Origin: Rhynochetos jubatus | Taxonomy: Eukaryota > Chordata > Aves > Eurypygiformes > Rhynochetidae | DNA length: 64,000 nucleotides | Direction of reading: 5' to 3' | NCBI GenBank assembly: GCA_027574665.1 | Contig: CM050648.1 | Location: 49,567,200 to 49,631,199 of the forward strand | Position numbers and translations under genes: made by a program | Notes under the pieces: model-generated | What the model saw: the letters and a program-made list of their open reading frames with translations, nothing else | Database searches by the model: none | Told to the model about the DNA's origin: nothing | In this document: positions 50,174 through 60,590 of the stretch, one piece after another | Position numbering within the stretch: the stretch's first letter is position 1 | Layout of the letters: each line of letters opens with the position of its first letter

Positions 50174-52943
50174 CTGAGTAAGGCAAAATGATTAATACCA
50201 CTGATTTCCATATGTGATGCTATTGTATATTTAGTTACATTCTGTAGCAAAAACTGTGCTGTTAAATATTTGTAAAGCATCTCAAAGCACTGCAAACCAT
50301 ATGAATCAGGTGATGCTGATTTAAGAGACTGCCAGCAACCAACAGTGGAGTTACCAGAGTGGCTAAGTGGGGCTGCATCCCCTCCCCACCACTTAACACC
50401 GGTCCCAGTAAGGCCGAGCATAAGCTGTAGCACGAACTAGACCAGTGAAAGCTGGTGTTGGTGTTCACCTATCTCCCTAAACAGAAGCTGGAATTCTGTT
50501 GCAGTATATAGGATGTCTTCCTGCTGTGCCCTAGTATTAAACAAGCTCAGATATCAGTTGGAACTATATTCCACTAGTTACTTTCCAAAATTAAAAAAAA
50601 CCCCACACAAACAAACAACAAAAACTATATTTAATTGTGTTGATGAGCATTTTATAAATACATAGCTATGCCAGCTATTAAAAAGTTTTATTTCTAAAAG
50701 AAAACAGAACACTGAAGAGTTAACACTCTGGTGAGTATTGCAGCTTTGTAGGGAAAGTAAGCCTGCAGCACAGGCTTGTATGTTTTCTCTGACAAAAAAT
50801 GCAACAAATAAAAAAACCCCACCACTAAGTAGAAAAAGGACACAGCAAATCATTTTCATCAGGGCAAATCATGAATTGTCCTTCAAGTGACAAGGTTGTG
50901 CCCTTGTTTTCTTTCATCCTCAGAAGTGTCACGTTTTAGGAAACTATTGCTGGAGTGGTGTGTTTAATTTCCACCTCCCTGTCCTTCCATATCATCTTGG
51001 ATTAAGCAGGTGCATGTGTTTTTTTAGCTGAACTGCTGGCCTTCCACTAGGCATTCATAGTCTGACATTCCCTTAACACCCACAAAGCATAAACGCATGG
51101 AAACACGATTTCCAAATCTGCAATTACAATCTTGCTTTCTTTAATTCCATTGATGTTTCAAACAAGCTGATTCACTTAGTTGAAAATAAAGTGTGCCTGC
51201 AAAGAACACCTGAATTTATCTTTTTCCTTCTTTTGGTGAATAATATAAAGATCAAGATTTTTTTCTTCCTCCCCATCCCACTGTTCTCATATTTGAAGAG
51301 GCAGAGAGGGATTTTAACCTTCAAGCAAGTGTTATAACTAAAAAAATTAATGTAGAAAGCATTAATGCAAAGCAAATGAGTTGCTTAACTTTTTCACATA
51401 TTTGGGAAGGTGTGTTTACATGTTGTTCCCTCCATCATTTTCTCTGTGCTGTTTGCCTAAACATCCAAGTCACAGCCCCTTACTGTACTCTTGTACTGGG
51501 AGAGGTGAAACGCACATTGAATTTCAAAGCACACACTCATTGTTAAAATTTGTTATTCGAGCTGAAGACCTAGAGACAGTCAGTAGGAAACCCTAGGTAT
51601 CTGTAGCTAGGCCAGGTAAGTTTGAGTTGAACCCTTCTCTCAGTCTACACCTAAGAACTACTGGAGGGGGAAAAAAACCAAACAACCCACAAACAAAAAA
51701 ACCCAAGCAAAACATGATGAACTAATGGGCACAATTTTAGGATGTTTTAGAATCACTTAGTTTGGAAAAGACTTTAAGAACATAAAGTCCAACCCTTAAC
51801 CTAACACTGATAATACCACCACTAAACTATGTCCCTAAGCACGGCATCTGCACATCTTTTAAATACCTCCAGGGATGGTGACTCAACCACAGACTGGGCA
51901 GCCTGTTCCAGTGCCTGAGAACACTTTCAGTGAAGAAATTTTTCCTAATTTCCAATCTAAACCTCCCCTGGTGCAACTTGGCACCATCTCCTCTTTCCCT
52001 GTCACTTGGGAGAAGAGACCAACATCCAACTCTCTGCAACCTCCTTTCAGGTAGCTGTAAAGAGCAATAAGGTCTCCTCTGAGCCTCCTTTTCTCCAAGC
52101 TAAACACACCCAGCTCCCTCAGCCACTCCTCACAGGACTTGTGCTCCAAAACCTTCACCAGCTTCATTGCCCGTCTCTGGGCACGCTCCAGCACCTCAAT
52201 ATCTTTCTTGTAGTGACAGGCCCAAAACTGAACACAGGATTTAAGGTGCAGGCTCACCAGTGCCCAGTACAGGGGGACAAACACTTCCCTAGTCCTGGAC
52301 TCTCTCCAGCATGTCCATGCCTCTCTTGCCGTGGGCAGCCCAGAACTGGACACCGCACTCTACGTGTGGCTTCACCAATGCTGAGCAGCGAGGATGGATC
52401 ACCTCCCTTGACCTGCTGGCAATACTTTGTAGTACGTAGTAAATGTTAAAGTAACTGCTCCAAAAAATTAAAATGCTGTATACTGATAATATTTGAATGT
52501 AAATCTTTGTATATACTCCAAAGGCTGTATTTTTCACTTGCGATAAAACCAGGAGCTATTAAGCTATGAAGGGACCACAGCATGTCAGAAATACGGTGAT
52601 AAGGATAAAACATTGCTATTATTTTCATCATTTTCAAAGACAACGATAATGTCTTATACAACCCACACAAGGAGCATGTTGCCATACACCTTCCTACACT
52701 GCATCCTGCATGAAGTGTTCCCAACAGTGTCTTACACCATTATAAATTAGCAGTCATCACTATAGCTCCCAGCACTATCAATCTACGGAGACACTACAAA
52801 AGTCACCTAACATTGTACCACCAGATGTTAGGGGAGATTTCATACATCAAGTTGAATGCACAGGTGTCACCTGGAATAATTTTTGTGAGAAGATTTTGTA
52901 TACCAGTTATATACTTGTTTCCTATGAAGTCATTAAGACATAC
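50174..52943 (-). other. Former PSMA8 intron 6
   Basis: About 2.8 kb between relics of exons 6 and 7. It holds the composite CR1 element at 51744-52435. Otherwise it is AT-rich with no recognised exon. Confidence 0.7.
51744..52435 (-). mobile_element. CR1 LINE, composite or partly duplicated
   Basis: The minus strand encodes CR1 reverse-transcriptase tail motifs: [20 protein letters not shown] then Val-Gln-Phe-Trp-Ala in the right part, and [20 protein letters not shown] then [20 protein letters not shown] in the left part. The same protein segment is therefore present twice, about 110-120 bp per copy. The left copy continues through [20 protein letters not shown] to a 3' end near 51744. Frameshifts are present and the element is inactive. 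Confidence 0.92.
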
Positions 52944-53005
52944 CTGTGGTGGCTGGTTTCTCCTTATTATAGAAAGTTCGATGTTTTCCACCAGATTTCA
53001 CAGCG
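52944..53005 (-). pseudogene. PSMA8: PSMA8 exon 6 relic
   Basis: It reads Val-Lys-Ser-Gly-Gly in one frame and ENIELSIIRRNQPPQ in another, ending at donor CCACAG|GTATGT. The family has Ser-Gly-Gly-Lys-Asn-Ile-Glu-Leu. An apparent two-base loss in the A run after Gly-Gly breaks the frame. No polypyrimidine acceptor precedes it, and the gap to the exon 5 relic is under 100 bp. Confidence 0.88.
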
Positions 53006-53074
53006 TAGTGTACGATGAAATCATTAAGACAAGTGTATTTACTAAGCATTTCACATTTTCATGAAGAAGCCCAA

Positions 53075-53200
53075 GCTTTTCTTGAAGCCTTTATCACATG
53101 CTTTCTACTGGATTAATTCTTAGCAAAACTGATCTGCTTCTGGGTATTTCTTTTCCAAGAACTCTTATCCAGTTTTAGCATTGCCACTGATGGCGCTGGC
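53075..53200 (-). pseudogene. PSMA8: PSMA8 exon 5 relic
   Basis: The acceptor is GTTCTCTACAG|GCC. It reads Ala-Ser-Ala-Ile-Ser-Gly-Asn-Ala-Lys-Thr-Gly, TAA, then EFLEKKYPEADQ. The family has Ala-Asn-Ala-Ile-Gly-Arg-x-Ala-Lys-Thr-Val-Arg-Glu-Phe-Leu-Glu-Lys-Asn-Tyr. The Arg codon is TAA and further stops follow. Near the end, Lys-His-Val-Ile-Lys-Ala echoes Lys-Leu-Val-Ile-Lys-Ala. The exon 3' end is not sharply defined. Confidence 0.88.
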
Positions 53201-53690
53201 CTGTAGAGAACAGAAAGGAAGTTATAAATCTCACCACAGCATACATTAACTTACCCACTGTAATCGATCTTATGAAGGCTTGTGCACATTTCACACTGGG
53301 ACTCCCTCACTACCACTATGCAATATGTGGTGCACAACTTGCCTGTCTGATTTCCCCTCATATCTTCTAAGTAAAATCTGAAAATGTTCCAGTACTTGAC
53401 CATCAGGTATCTGGGAACATAAGTGTCTGAGAACAGGAGTTCTCAAACAAGAAGACATGTGGCATGAAAAAGGTATGTAAACTATTCTAACAACTCTGTG
53501 TTTGCCAAAACCTTTTCTGAGGTAGAGCTAGGAGAAGGACAGAAATTTCAAAACCCTTTAACACAGTCCTGTGAGCAATAGTTGAAGAAGGTCTAATTAA
53601 ATTCTGTCCACAGGAGAAGCATTCCGAGTAAGCCAGGATGTAGAACATTTCACTAACCAATGTAGCTCTATATTCAGCATTATGGCATGG

Positions 53691-53825
53691 GTTTGGTTTT
53701 TTGTTTGTTTGGGGTTTTTTGTTGTTGTTTTTGTTTGTTTGGTTGGTTTTTTTGTTTGTGGGGTTTTCTTGTTTGTTTGTTTTTGGTTTTGGTAGTTTGT
53801 TTTGGGGGTTATTTATTTATTTATT
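53691..53825. repeat. T/G-rich low-complexity tract
   Basis: About 135 bp of TTTGTTTG, GGGGTTTT and GTTGTTG motifs on the plus strand, ending in ATTTATTTATTTATTTTC. Confidence 0.8.
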
Positions 53826-54396
53826 TTCAAAATGCCAAGAGGTTTTGTTTGGAGGAGCAGCCGCCAAAGTTTGATACCTATTTTCTTTACATCAGGGAAA
53901 AAGAAGAGAGGCATGCACAGGGTTTCTCTCAAATGGAATTCAAAACTTTTTTCAGTTTTAGTGGCACCTAAATTGCTGTCCAAGCTTCCTGATGAACTGA
54001 AGAGCGTCCATGTGGTCTGGTGTCCCAGACTGGCTCCTAGTGCTGTGGTTATTGTCTTTTCTTGCAATAGCTAGTGAATAAATATTTGTTTTGATTCAAA
54101 GATTATCCTCCCCTCTCTGAAGTTTAGGAATAATAATAAAAAAACCCCTATTCTAATATAGTAACAACAAAAAAGCACTAACCTTCGTTTATTTAAAAGG
54201 GAAGTGGAAGGTGGGCAGAAGTTTCACCTGGGTTTACTGAGGAGCTGATAATGACCATCTCCACCCATGATATGAGTTTGTCAACTAACCTGGTGGCCCA
54301 GCTGCCAACACACCCCTGCCAATCCTGCAGACAAGGGTCCATCAGCATTTTCTCAAAATGAGAATGGCAAGAATGGCTTCTTACACTGTTTACAGT

Positions 54397-54463
54397 AAAA
54401 AAAAAAAAAAAAAAAAAAAAACAACAAAAAAACCAAAAAAACCCAACAAAAAAACCAACAACA
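54397..54463. repeat. A-rich tract with CAA and CCAA units
   Basis: A run of A followed by AACAAC, ACCAAAA and CCCAAC motifs. It is the strand-reverse of the T/G tract type and may be a degenerate poly(A) tail. Confidence 0.7.
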
Positions 54464-56170
54464 TTGAGAAAGTTGTTTTTCTTTCCTTGTCTACCATACT
54501 GGCATCAGTTTTCATATTCTGTACATCCTCAGCTTTTCACGGGCTCATTGCCTGAGCTGTCCAACGTCTATCTGCGTGCCCCAGAACTCTTTCCCAGCTA
54601 GCTCAAAACCACCTTTGAAGTATTATGAGAGCTCATGAACACAGTGGTCTGTGTTTTGGTCCGAGTTCATCGGAGATGAAAGAAATCCACAAGATGGGAG
54701 AAAAGCAGAAGGTGGCTATGACTTCCCCTGCTTTCTGGCTCTCAGGAAATCAAGCAGAGAACATGAACCATGATCCAATTAACTACACACCTGGGGCAAA
54801 AACTAGGGGACAAGAAGCAACTACAGGTAGGTCCCAACAGGACATGGAAGTAAAAAGGTGCGATGGGCACATCACAGTATAGAACAATAGAAGACTGCAA
54901 AGCAAAACCACTACCACTTGCATTGGTAAGTAACTCTGCTACTTTATGCTCAACTTGGGGAAAACCCAAACAAATACGCAATATTTAAGAAAGGACGAAA
55001 TAAGGAATTAGGGCTTCTCCTTACCTTTTGTCCATGACCTCTAAGAGCCCAAATCTTAAAGCAAAAGGTAATTGAGAGGGAGATAATGCTAACATCAAGA
55101 ATGGCTATTACCTGACATATTAAATAATCTGGAAGGCAACTTTTCACACAAAGTTTCTTAAATAGAGGCAAAACATTTACTTACTTGCCAGTTCTAGCAG
55201 CTACATTAAAGCCATCAATAGCGTTAAGAGGTGTAAGAAAAATGACAAAATTATCAAATTGATAACACTAGCATTTACAGTTTCAACACAGTAATGAAAA
55301 ATACTTATAAAACTATCCAATTGGAAACGGTCAATACAGAAGTTATATTAATTATTCAACTTTTTCTTTTGATTTTTTATTTCATTGGTAGACAGAGAGA
55401 AATTAATAAAATATGCAGAACATGTAAAACCAGTGTAAGACTTTAAAGGATCTTTATGCCTTTCAGCCCTTTGCCTCAAAGCAAATGTGATCTTTGATTT
55501 TGCCTTCACCAAGTCACATACACTTACAGGTCTGGGGGAGTTTTGATGCATTCTACAGAAAAATCATTCCAATTTACAGATCACCAAAGTATGGAAGCTA
55601 CAACAACATGCTCGTGTACTATCTCCCTCCTCTTCTCCTACTATGTTTGGAAGATACTTACTAAAGAGAATTGATCCAAAGCCTTCTGAGCAGCAAAGGT
55701 GGACACTGCTCCTGTCTGCACTGGAGACACCAATCCACTGCAGCAGCTTCCAGCTGCCTTAGCTATACCTGTGCCAGAACAGAAGAGCGGTCAGCCTGTC
55801 TGTCCAGACCCAGGAGCTTGGTTACGTCTATTGCTGCAGTGGTCTCCAGCACACATCGGGAGCAGGCAGCCAGGACACAGCTAGTCCATTTTGGAGCAAA
55901 GAGGGTCTCAGGGACAGAAAGCAGGCTTTGGCAGTTTTGTTCACGAACCAAGAGGTATGCCATCAGCTCGTGCACTGTAAGAGCTTTCAACAACTACTAG
56001 GCACAAACTCAGCAATGAAATTATGCCAGTAAATTAAAGTGGTAAATATCCAATTGACTGAGTACAAAGTATGGACAACACCAGCTGCAGCCAGGTGTGA
56101 TGGTTCCTTTAGCCAGAGCACTTCCTGAACCCTGCCTCCACCCACCTCCATTTAATAATAAAATGTTATT

Positions 56171-56550
56171 ACTATTAATAGAATCATAAAATCATAGAAT
56201 GGTTTGGGTTGGAAGGCACTTAAAGGTCACCCAGTTCCAACCCCCTGCCATGGGCAGGGACACCCTCCACTAGACCAGGTTGCTCAAAGCCTCATCCAGC
56301 CTGGCCTTGAACACTGCCAGGGATGGGGCATCCACAGCTTCTCTGGGCAACCTGTGCCAGTGCCTCACCACCCTCTCCATGAAGAATTTCTTCCTGAAAT
56401 GTAACCTAAATCTCCCCACTTTCAGTTTAAACCCATTACCCCTTGTCCTGTCACTACATGCCCTTGTAAAAAGCCCCTCCTCCTTCAGGTTTCTTGTAGG
56501 CCCCCTTCAGGTACTCAAAGGCTGCAATAAGGTCTCCCTGAAGGGACCTT
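56171..56550 (-). mobile_element. CR1 LINE 3' fragment
   Basis: The left end has the tandem terminal repeat AGAATCATAAAATCATAGAA, then GGTTTGGGTTGGAAGGCACT and CCAACCCCCTGCCATGGGCA, the reverse complement of an avian CR1 tail. It runs on the minus strand and is 5' truncated near 56550. Higher match quality suggests it is younger than the 19062 copy. Confidence 0.93.
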
Positions 56551-57333
56551 ATAATAATAATCTTCTCAGTCATTGCCTCCATGACCAACTAACATATTCA
56601 ACAGTTTCCCTGCAATTGGAATGGAAGCCTAAATGTAAGAATCCAGATTGTGCTCTTGCTACTGCTTCCAGCAGCACAGTTACAACACAGATGGGGAGAG
56701 CTCCTAGTGTGAACAGACCGTGCACAGAAGGGTTCTCCGTATTTATTCCAGTCCTGCTTGAGTCAATTACGAAAAAAAAAAAAACCTGTGATCAAGAGCA
56801 AGGTACGACTCAAAATTTTCTGGCACAAAAACTCCACTAACAGCCCAGTTGCTGTTTGTGTTCCTTCAAATACAGCTGATGTGTGAACATGAAGTACCTA
56901 TACAGAAAAGTTTCTATAAAACGTGACAAGTGAGCAAAAGAATCACAAAGAAATGAGACACATCACAGAGGGATTTTTTTTTTTTAAATCTGTAAGAACA
57001 GGCTACCATTTCTGGCAGCAAGTATTGAGCCTTTGTAATGCTTTCATATCTATTTATGCATTTTTACCATAGCTTATTGTAACTTTATTTCCAAAGCCAT
57101 GTACACTTCAGTGACTTAATCAGCTTGGACCTTCGTCTGATCCTGTTGATGTTTGGTTCAGAATTCTATATCCAACATCAGACACATACACTGACTATGC
57201 AAAAACTTTTAACGCATGAAGTTCATTGTTCATACAGTCTATATATGCAGTACTCACATATTTTTATATATAGAGATAAAAAAATAATAAAATATATGCG
57301 TAATATATATATACACATTAAGATAACACGTAC

Positions 57334-57400
57334 CATCCAAGAGTGCTAGGTACCAGGTGGATCTGTATGGTGCTGTTCAGGACTTCTGCTGCTATCAGTC
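57334..57400 (-). pseudogene. PSMA8: PSMA8 exon 4 relic (3' part)
   Basis: The 3' end reads Thr-Asp-Pro-Pro-Gly-Thr, TAG, His-Ser-Trp-Met before donor GTACGTG. It corresponds to family Thr-Asp-Pro-Ser-Gly-Thr-Tyr-His-Ala-Trp-Lys, with the Tyr codon now a stop. Upstream of this the similarity fades with indels, so the left border of the exon in transcript terms (right side here) is uncertain. Confidence 0.82.
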
Positions 57401-58243
57401 AAGGCAGAGGTACAAAAAGGTATACATCCATTGCTGTGCCTTCAACCGTGGGAAAGCTGACCAGTTCTGATGTCCTGAAAAATTAAGAGTTTACTGGCCC
57501 AATACACAAAGCACAAGACTGAAAAGGCTGAATGCAAGTATTCACCATAAAACTCTTCATGTTCAATACATCAACAGCTTATTTCTGAACTTCAGAGGTT
57601 AGTTTGTGGCCAGTTCTCTAGTTGCACCACTCCATTCAGGTCACACACAAGTAACTGAGGCAAAACAGGCTTCACTGTAAAGAACTACTCCCTGTTAAAA
57701 CCACATGGACTACAGGAATTAAGGCTTAATTAGATTATCGTTCAACGTGGTATCAGGCAAAATTGTGAACAGGTTTGAAAGGACAGCTCAGATGGTTGCA
57801 ATCAATCGGCCTGCTCACAGGTGTTCTGCTAGGCTTCAGTACTTGAAAGTAAGAAACTGTGAGTTTCACTTTCAGTTTGGTCTTTCACAGTGATCTCTTC
57901 TGTCAGGGATTTTGTTGGTGTTTTTTTTAAGTTCATATTTTTATCTCAACTCTTTTGTACAGTGATATTATTTCCCAATGATACAGTAAAGTTCTTTACA
58001 GATCTATACATATGAGGAACAGTTATGTTTGCTGGTGCTCCTTAAAAGTGCTTGTAATGTGATTATTTTCTTGTGAAAAACTGTTTTTCTCAAGTGATAT
58101 TCACTTTTTTTTAGAAGTGGTGCAAAGGAAACTTAACCTGGCTTCCTTTTTCACAGATAATAATAGAAACAACTGGTTTGTTTTCAGTAGTCAAGATCAC
58201 CTGACTCTTTTAAGCAGAAACCTAAAAGTGTCCAACTGCTTAC
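57401..58243 (-). other. Former PSMA8 intron 3 and decayed 5' part of exon 4
   Basis: About 840 bp of AT-rich sequence. Residual exon 4 sequence may extend rightwards from 57400 but is too eroded to delimit. Confidence 0.6.
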
Positions 58244-58347
58244 CTGCTAAAGCTGCAAAGCAGCATGTGGTATATTCTACTGTGACTGGACCCTCAGGAG
58301 CCAGCTTCTGGCACTGTTAATCACTGCTCTGGCACCAGCACCCAGGG
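58244..58347 (-). pseudogene. PSMA8: PSMA8 exon 3 relic
   Basis: The acceptor is GATTGTGCAG|CCC and the donor TTAGCAG|GTAAGC. One frame reads Ala-Arg-Ala-Val-Ile-Asn-Ser-Ala-Arg, against the family Ala-Arg-Val-Val-Ile-Asn-Arg-Ala-Arg. After a deletion of roughly 20 bases (the Val-Glu-Cys-Gln-Ser-His part) the match resumes in another frame as EGPVTVEYTT, for family Glu-Asp-Pro-Val-Thr-Val-Glu-Tyr-Ile-Thr. The relic is 104 bp against about 125 expected. Confidence 0.88.
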
Positions 58348-60590
58348 CTGCACAATCATAATGTTAAAGTCATCACAAAGACTCTTTCATTAACTAACAA
58401 CAAATTATTAATCAAGAAGGAGCAACCACTGCAACTTATTTTTTAAGTCAGAATGCTGAAAAAGCAATGTAGATGAAGACAGAAACAAATTCAAAACAGC
58501 ACACAGAAGTAAGTATATTCTAGCCAGGAAAAAGCATTTCAGGACATAACAGTTTTTAAGTATACAGAAGGTTAACTTACAGAATTAAATATGGATTTAG
58601 CCCCTCCAAAAGCACGTGTGAAAAGTACCCTGCTCCCTGCTGTACACATCATGGTTTTGGTATTGCACCACTCCCTCCACACCAGGGTATCAGGAAATTG
58701 GGGTTACAGCACCATGATAGTGTGTAAGAAGCAAGGGTTGCTGAGGAACATCTTCATTACAAGGTACTGTAGAAAATTCAAGGCGCAGTTTCACATTATA
58801 ACTTTCCTGACGGTAAAGCCAGTTGAGTAGGTTCCTGATTTTCCCATTTCCTAGTCAATTATTCTTTACTGGGATAGTTCTTCATTCTCCCACACATTCA
58901 CCTACTTGTGAGGCCAGTGAAAACACTCAGCTTCCAAAGGGAAATTATTTTTTTTTTAAGTCGGGTCATTTTGGTGAGCCATTTACTAACAAAAAGCTGA
59001 AAACTTCTTCTATCCCTTGGAATCCCCTTCTTGGGGAGCAGCTCCATGTTCAGCATCAGCCAATCTAAGATCACGCTGCTATCAAAAGAGGAGATTCCCC
59101 CATCTCCTGTCACTCAGTGCATCTTCTCCATTCTCCCCTTGGGGTGGGACAAGCTGTTCTGCTGCTGTTAAGTCAGATCAGTGCGTTGACCCAACTCAAA
59201 ACTTCATTTTTTTTTACGGTTCTGTTTTCATCCCTTCTGAAAGTATGCAAAGAGGCTCACACAACTTTGTGGCAACTCAAAAAAAAAAAATTCACTTTGC
59301 ATCAGATCAGCGAGTTTAGCACTATTTTCTTCAGTAGCAGCTTGCATGCACAGATGGTTAGGTGTAACATCAAATTGCACCTGCAGTGAGTGGTAATAAT
59401 GGTTTGATCATCAAAAAAAGACAGTACCATCTCCTCTCCCAACTTCTTCCTTCACTCCCCCTTTCCCTCATAGAATTATGGGATTCATACTGTTGAATCA
59501 ATTCAACAAGCAAATGAAGAGGTTTCTTTCTGTGAGGTTAGTGAGTTGAGTCAATTCACAAAGGGTCAAAGAGGCATCAGAAAGGGCACCAGGGAGATGA
59601 CAGTGCTTAGGCCAGAGCAGAGACAGGAGGAAGAAGCACTACTACCCAAGAGCACACACTCATAAGAGAATTTAGACTGACCTAAGTCAGTGCTACTGAG
59701 GCTTTCCTCTGTGAATTGCTACCCCTTCCCCCAGCCTCTTCTGGCTCTCACCTGGCCTGGGGGACACACTGCAAGGAACCTCCTCTTCCTGGCTTATCTC
59801 TGCCAGGCAGGCTTCCAGCCTGGCTTACCGTGCCCCAGCCAGGTGGCAAAGCCAGCTCAAAAGTGATAATGGACGAGCACAGCTGGGAGTAAGACCTTTG
59901 CCTTGCAGTGGCAACTAGCCACAACCAGTCAGTTTAGTGGTCACATGGAACAGTACATTGGGATGAGACGTATGCGCTAGACAGTTTTTCTAACCAATAT
60001 GCTGAGTTTCATGCAGTTTTGCCTTCATTCAATCCTCATCCAAAGGAAAACATTCCTTGCAGAGGCAAATGTTCACACGTTAGTTCATATATGGAAGAGA
60101 AGCCTCATAAAGGAGATGGGCATGTCAAGATGTAGGTTCTAGGGCAGAGGAAGAGGATGGCAGCACAACTTCAAGCCCAAAGTTGTCTTCCAAGTCTCCA
60201 GAAATATTTTCAATATCATCCTGGTCTGCTTTGCTGAATTTGACCTCTAGGTTTGCCTTTCTCATGCCTTTCAGTCTGCCTATTGCCATCACAACCAGTG
60301 GAGAGCAGCTTCTGCTATCCAAGCGGCTTGTCCCTGATGAAGAGATGCAAACACACCCACATAAGATGATTTAGAAACCAGAGGGGCCCATAAGTTTGAA
60401 AAATCAAAATAATTCCCACTGGTCCCATAAGAATCCCTCAGCTACATTCAAATCAGCTATGTAGGAACCAATCTCCCAAACCAGTGTCCACGTTCACAAT
60501 GTTTTTCATAAATTCAGTCTTTAAAGGTCTTTTACATGTCACATACCTGCAACGGAATGTACTGTGGAGCAAGAATGCTAAGAACAATAC
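58348..60590 (-). other. Former PSMA8 intron 2
   Basis: About 2.2 kb. It holds an exon-like ORF at 60125-60333 and a GC-richer patch near 59700-59870. No named repeat was recognised. Confidence 0.65.
60125..60333 (-). CDS. Exon-like ORF of unknown identity
   Basis: A minus-strand frame opens after acceptor-like CTTCATCAG|GGAC at 60333 and runs 68 codons to TGA at 60125. It is acidic and hydrophilic, containing KANLEVKFSKADQDDIENIS and LEDNFGLEVVLPSSSSALEP, with protein-like composition. No family was recognised. It lies inside former PSMA8 intron 2 and is not part of PSMA8. It could be a terminal exon of an unknown transcript, a retrocopy fragment, or chance. Confidence 0.25.

Larger units (their letters stand above)
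53201..57333 (-). other. Former PSMA8 intron 4
   Basis: About 4.1 kb. It contains a T/G-rich tract (53691-53825), an A/C-rich tract (54397-54463) and a CR1 fragment (56171-56550). A minus-strand segment near 55196 has a GTAAGT donor-like site but no family match. Confidence 0.7.

Noticed and set aside
52803-52991. 62-codon ORF starting at the PSMA8 exon 6 relic
   Set aside because: Only the first part is exon 6. After Pro-Pro-Gln it reads through the GTATGT donor into intron.
53687-53971. Cys/Phe-rich 94-codon plus-strand ORF
   Set aside because: Its N-terminal half is translated T/G low-complexity sequence.
55190-55250. Minus-strand segment Leu-Asn-Ala-Ile-Asp-Gly-Phe-Asn ending at a GTAAGT
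   Set aside because: It briefly resembled PSMA8 Ala-Asn-Ala-Ile-Gly-Arg, but the true exon 5 relic is at 53200 and no other match extends it.
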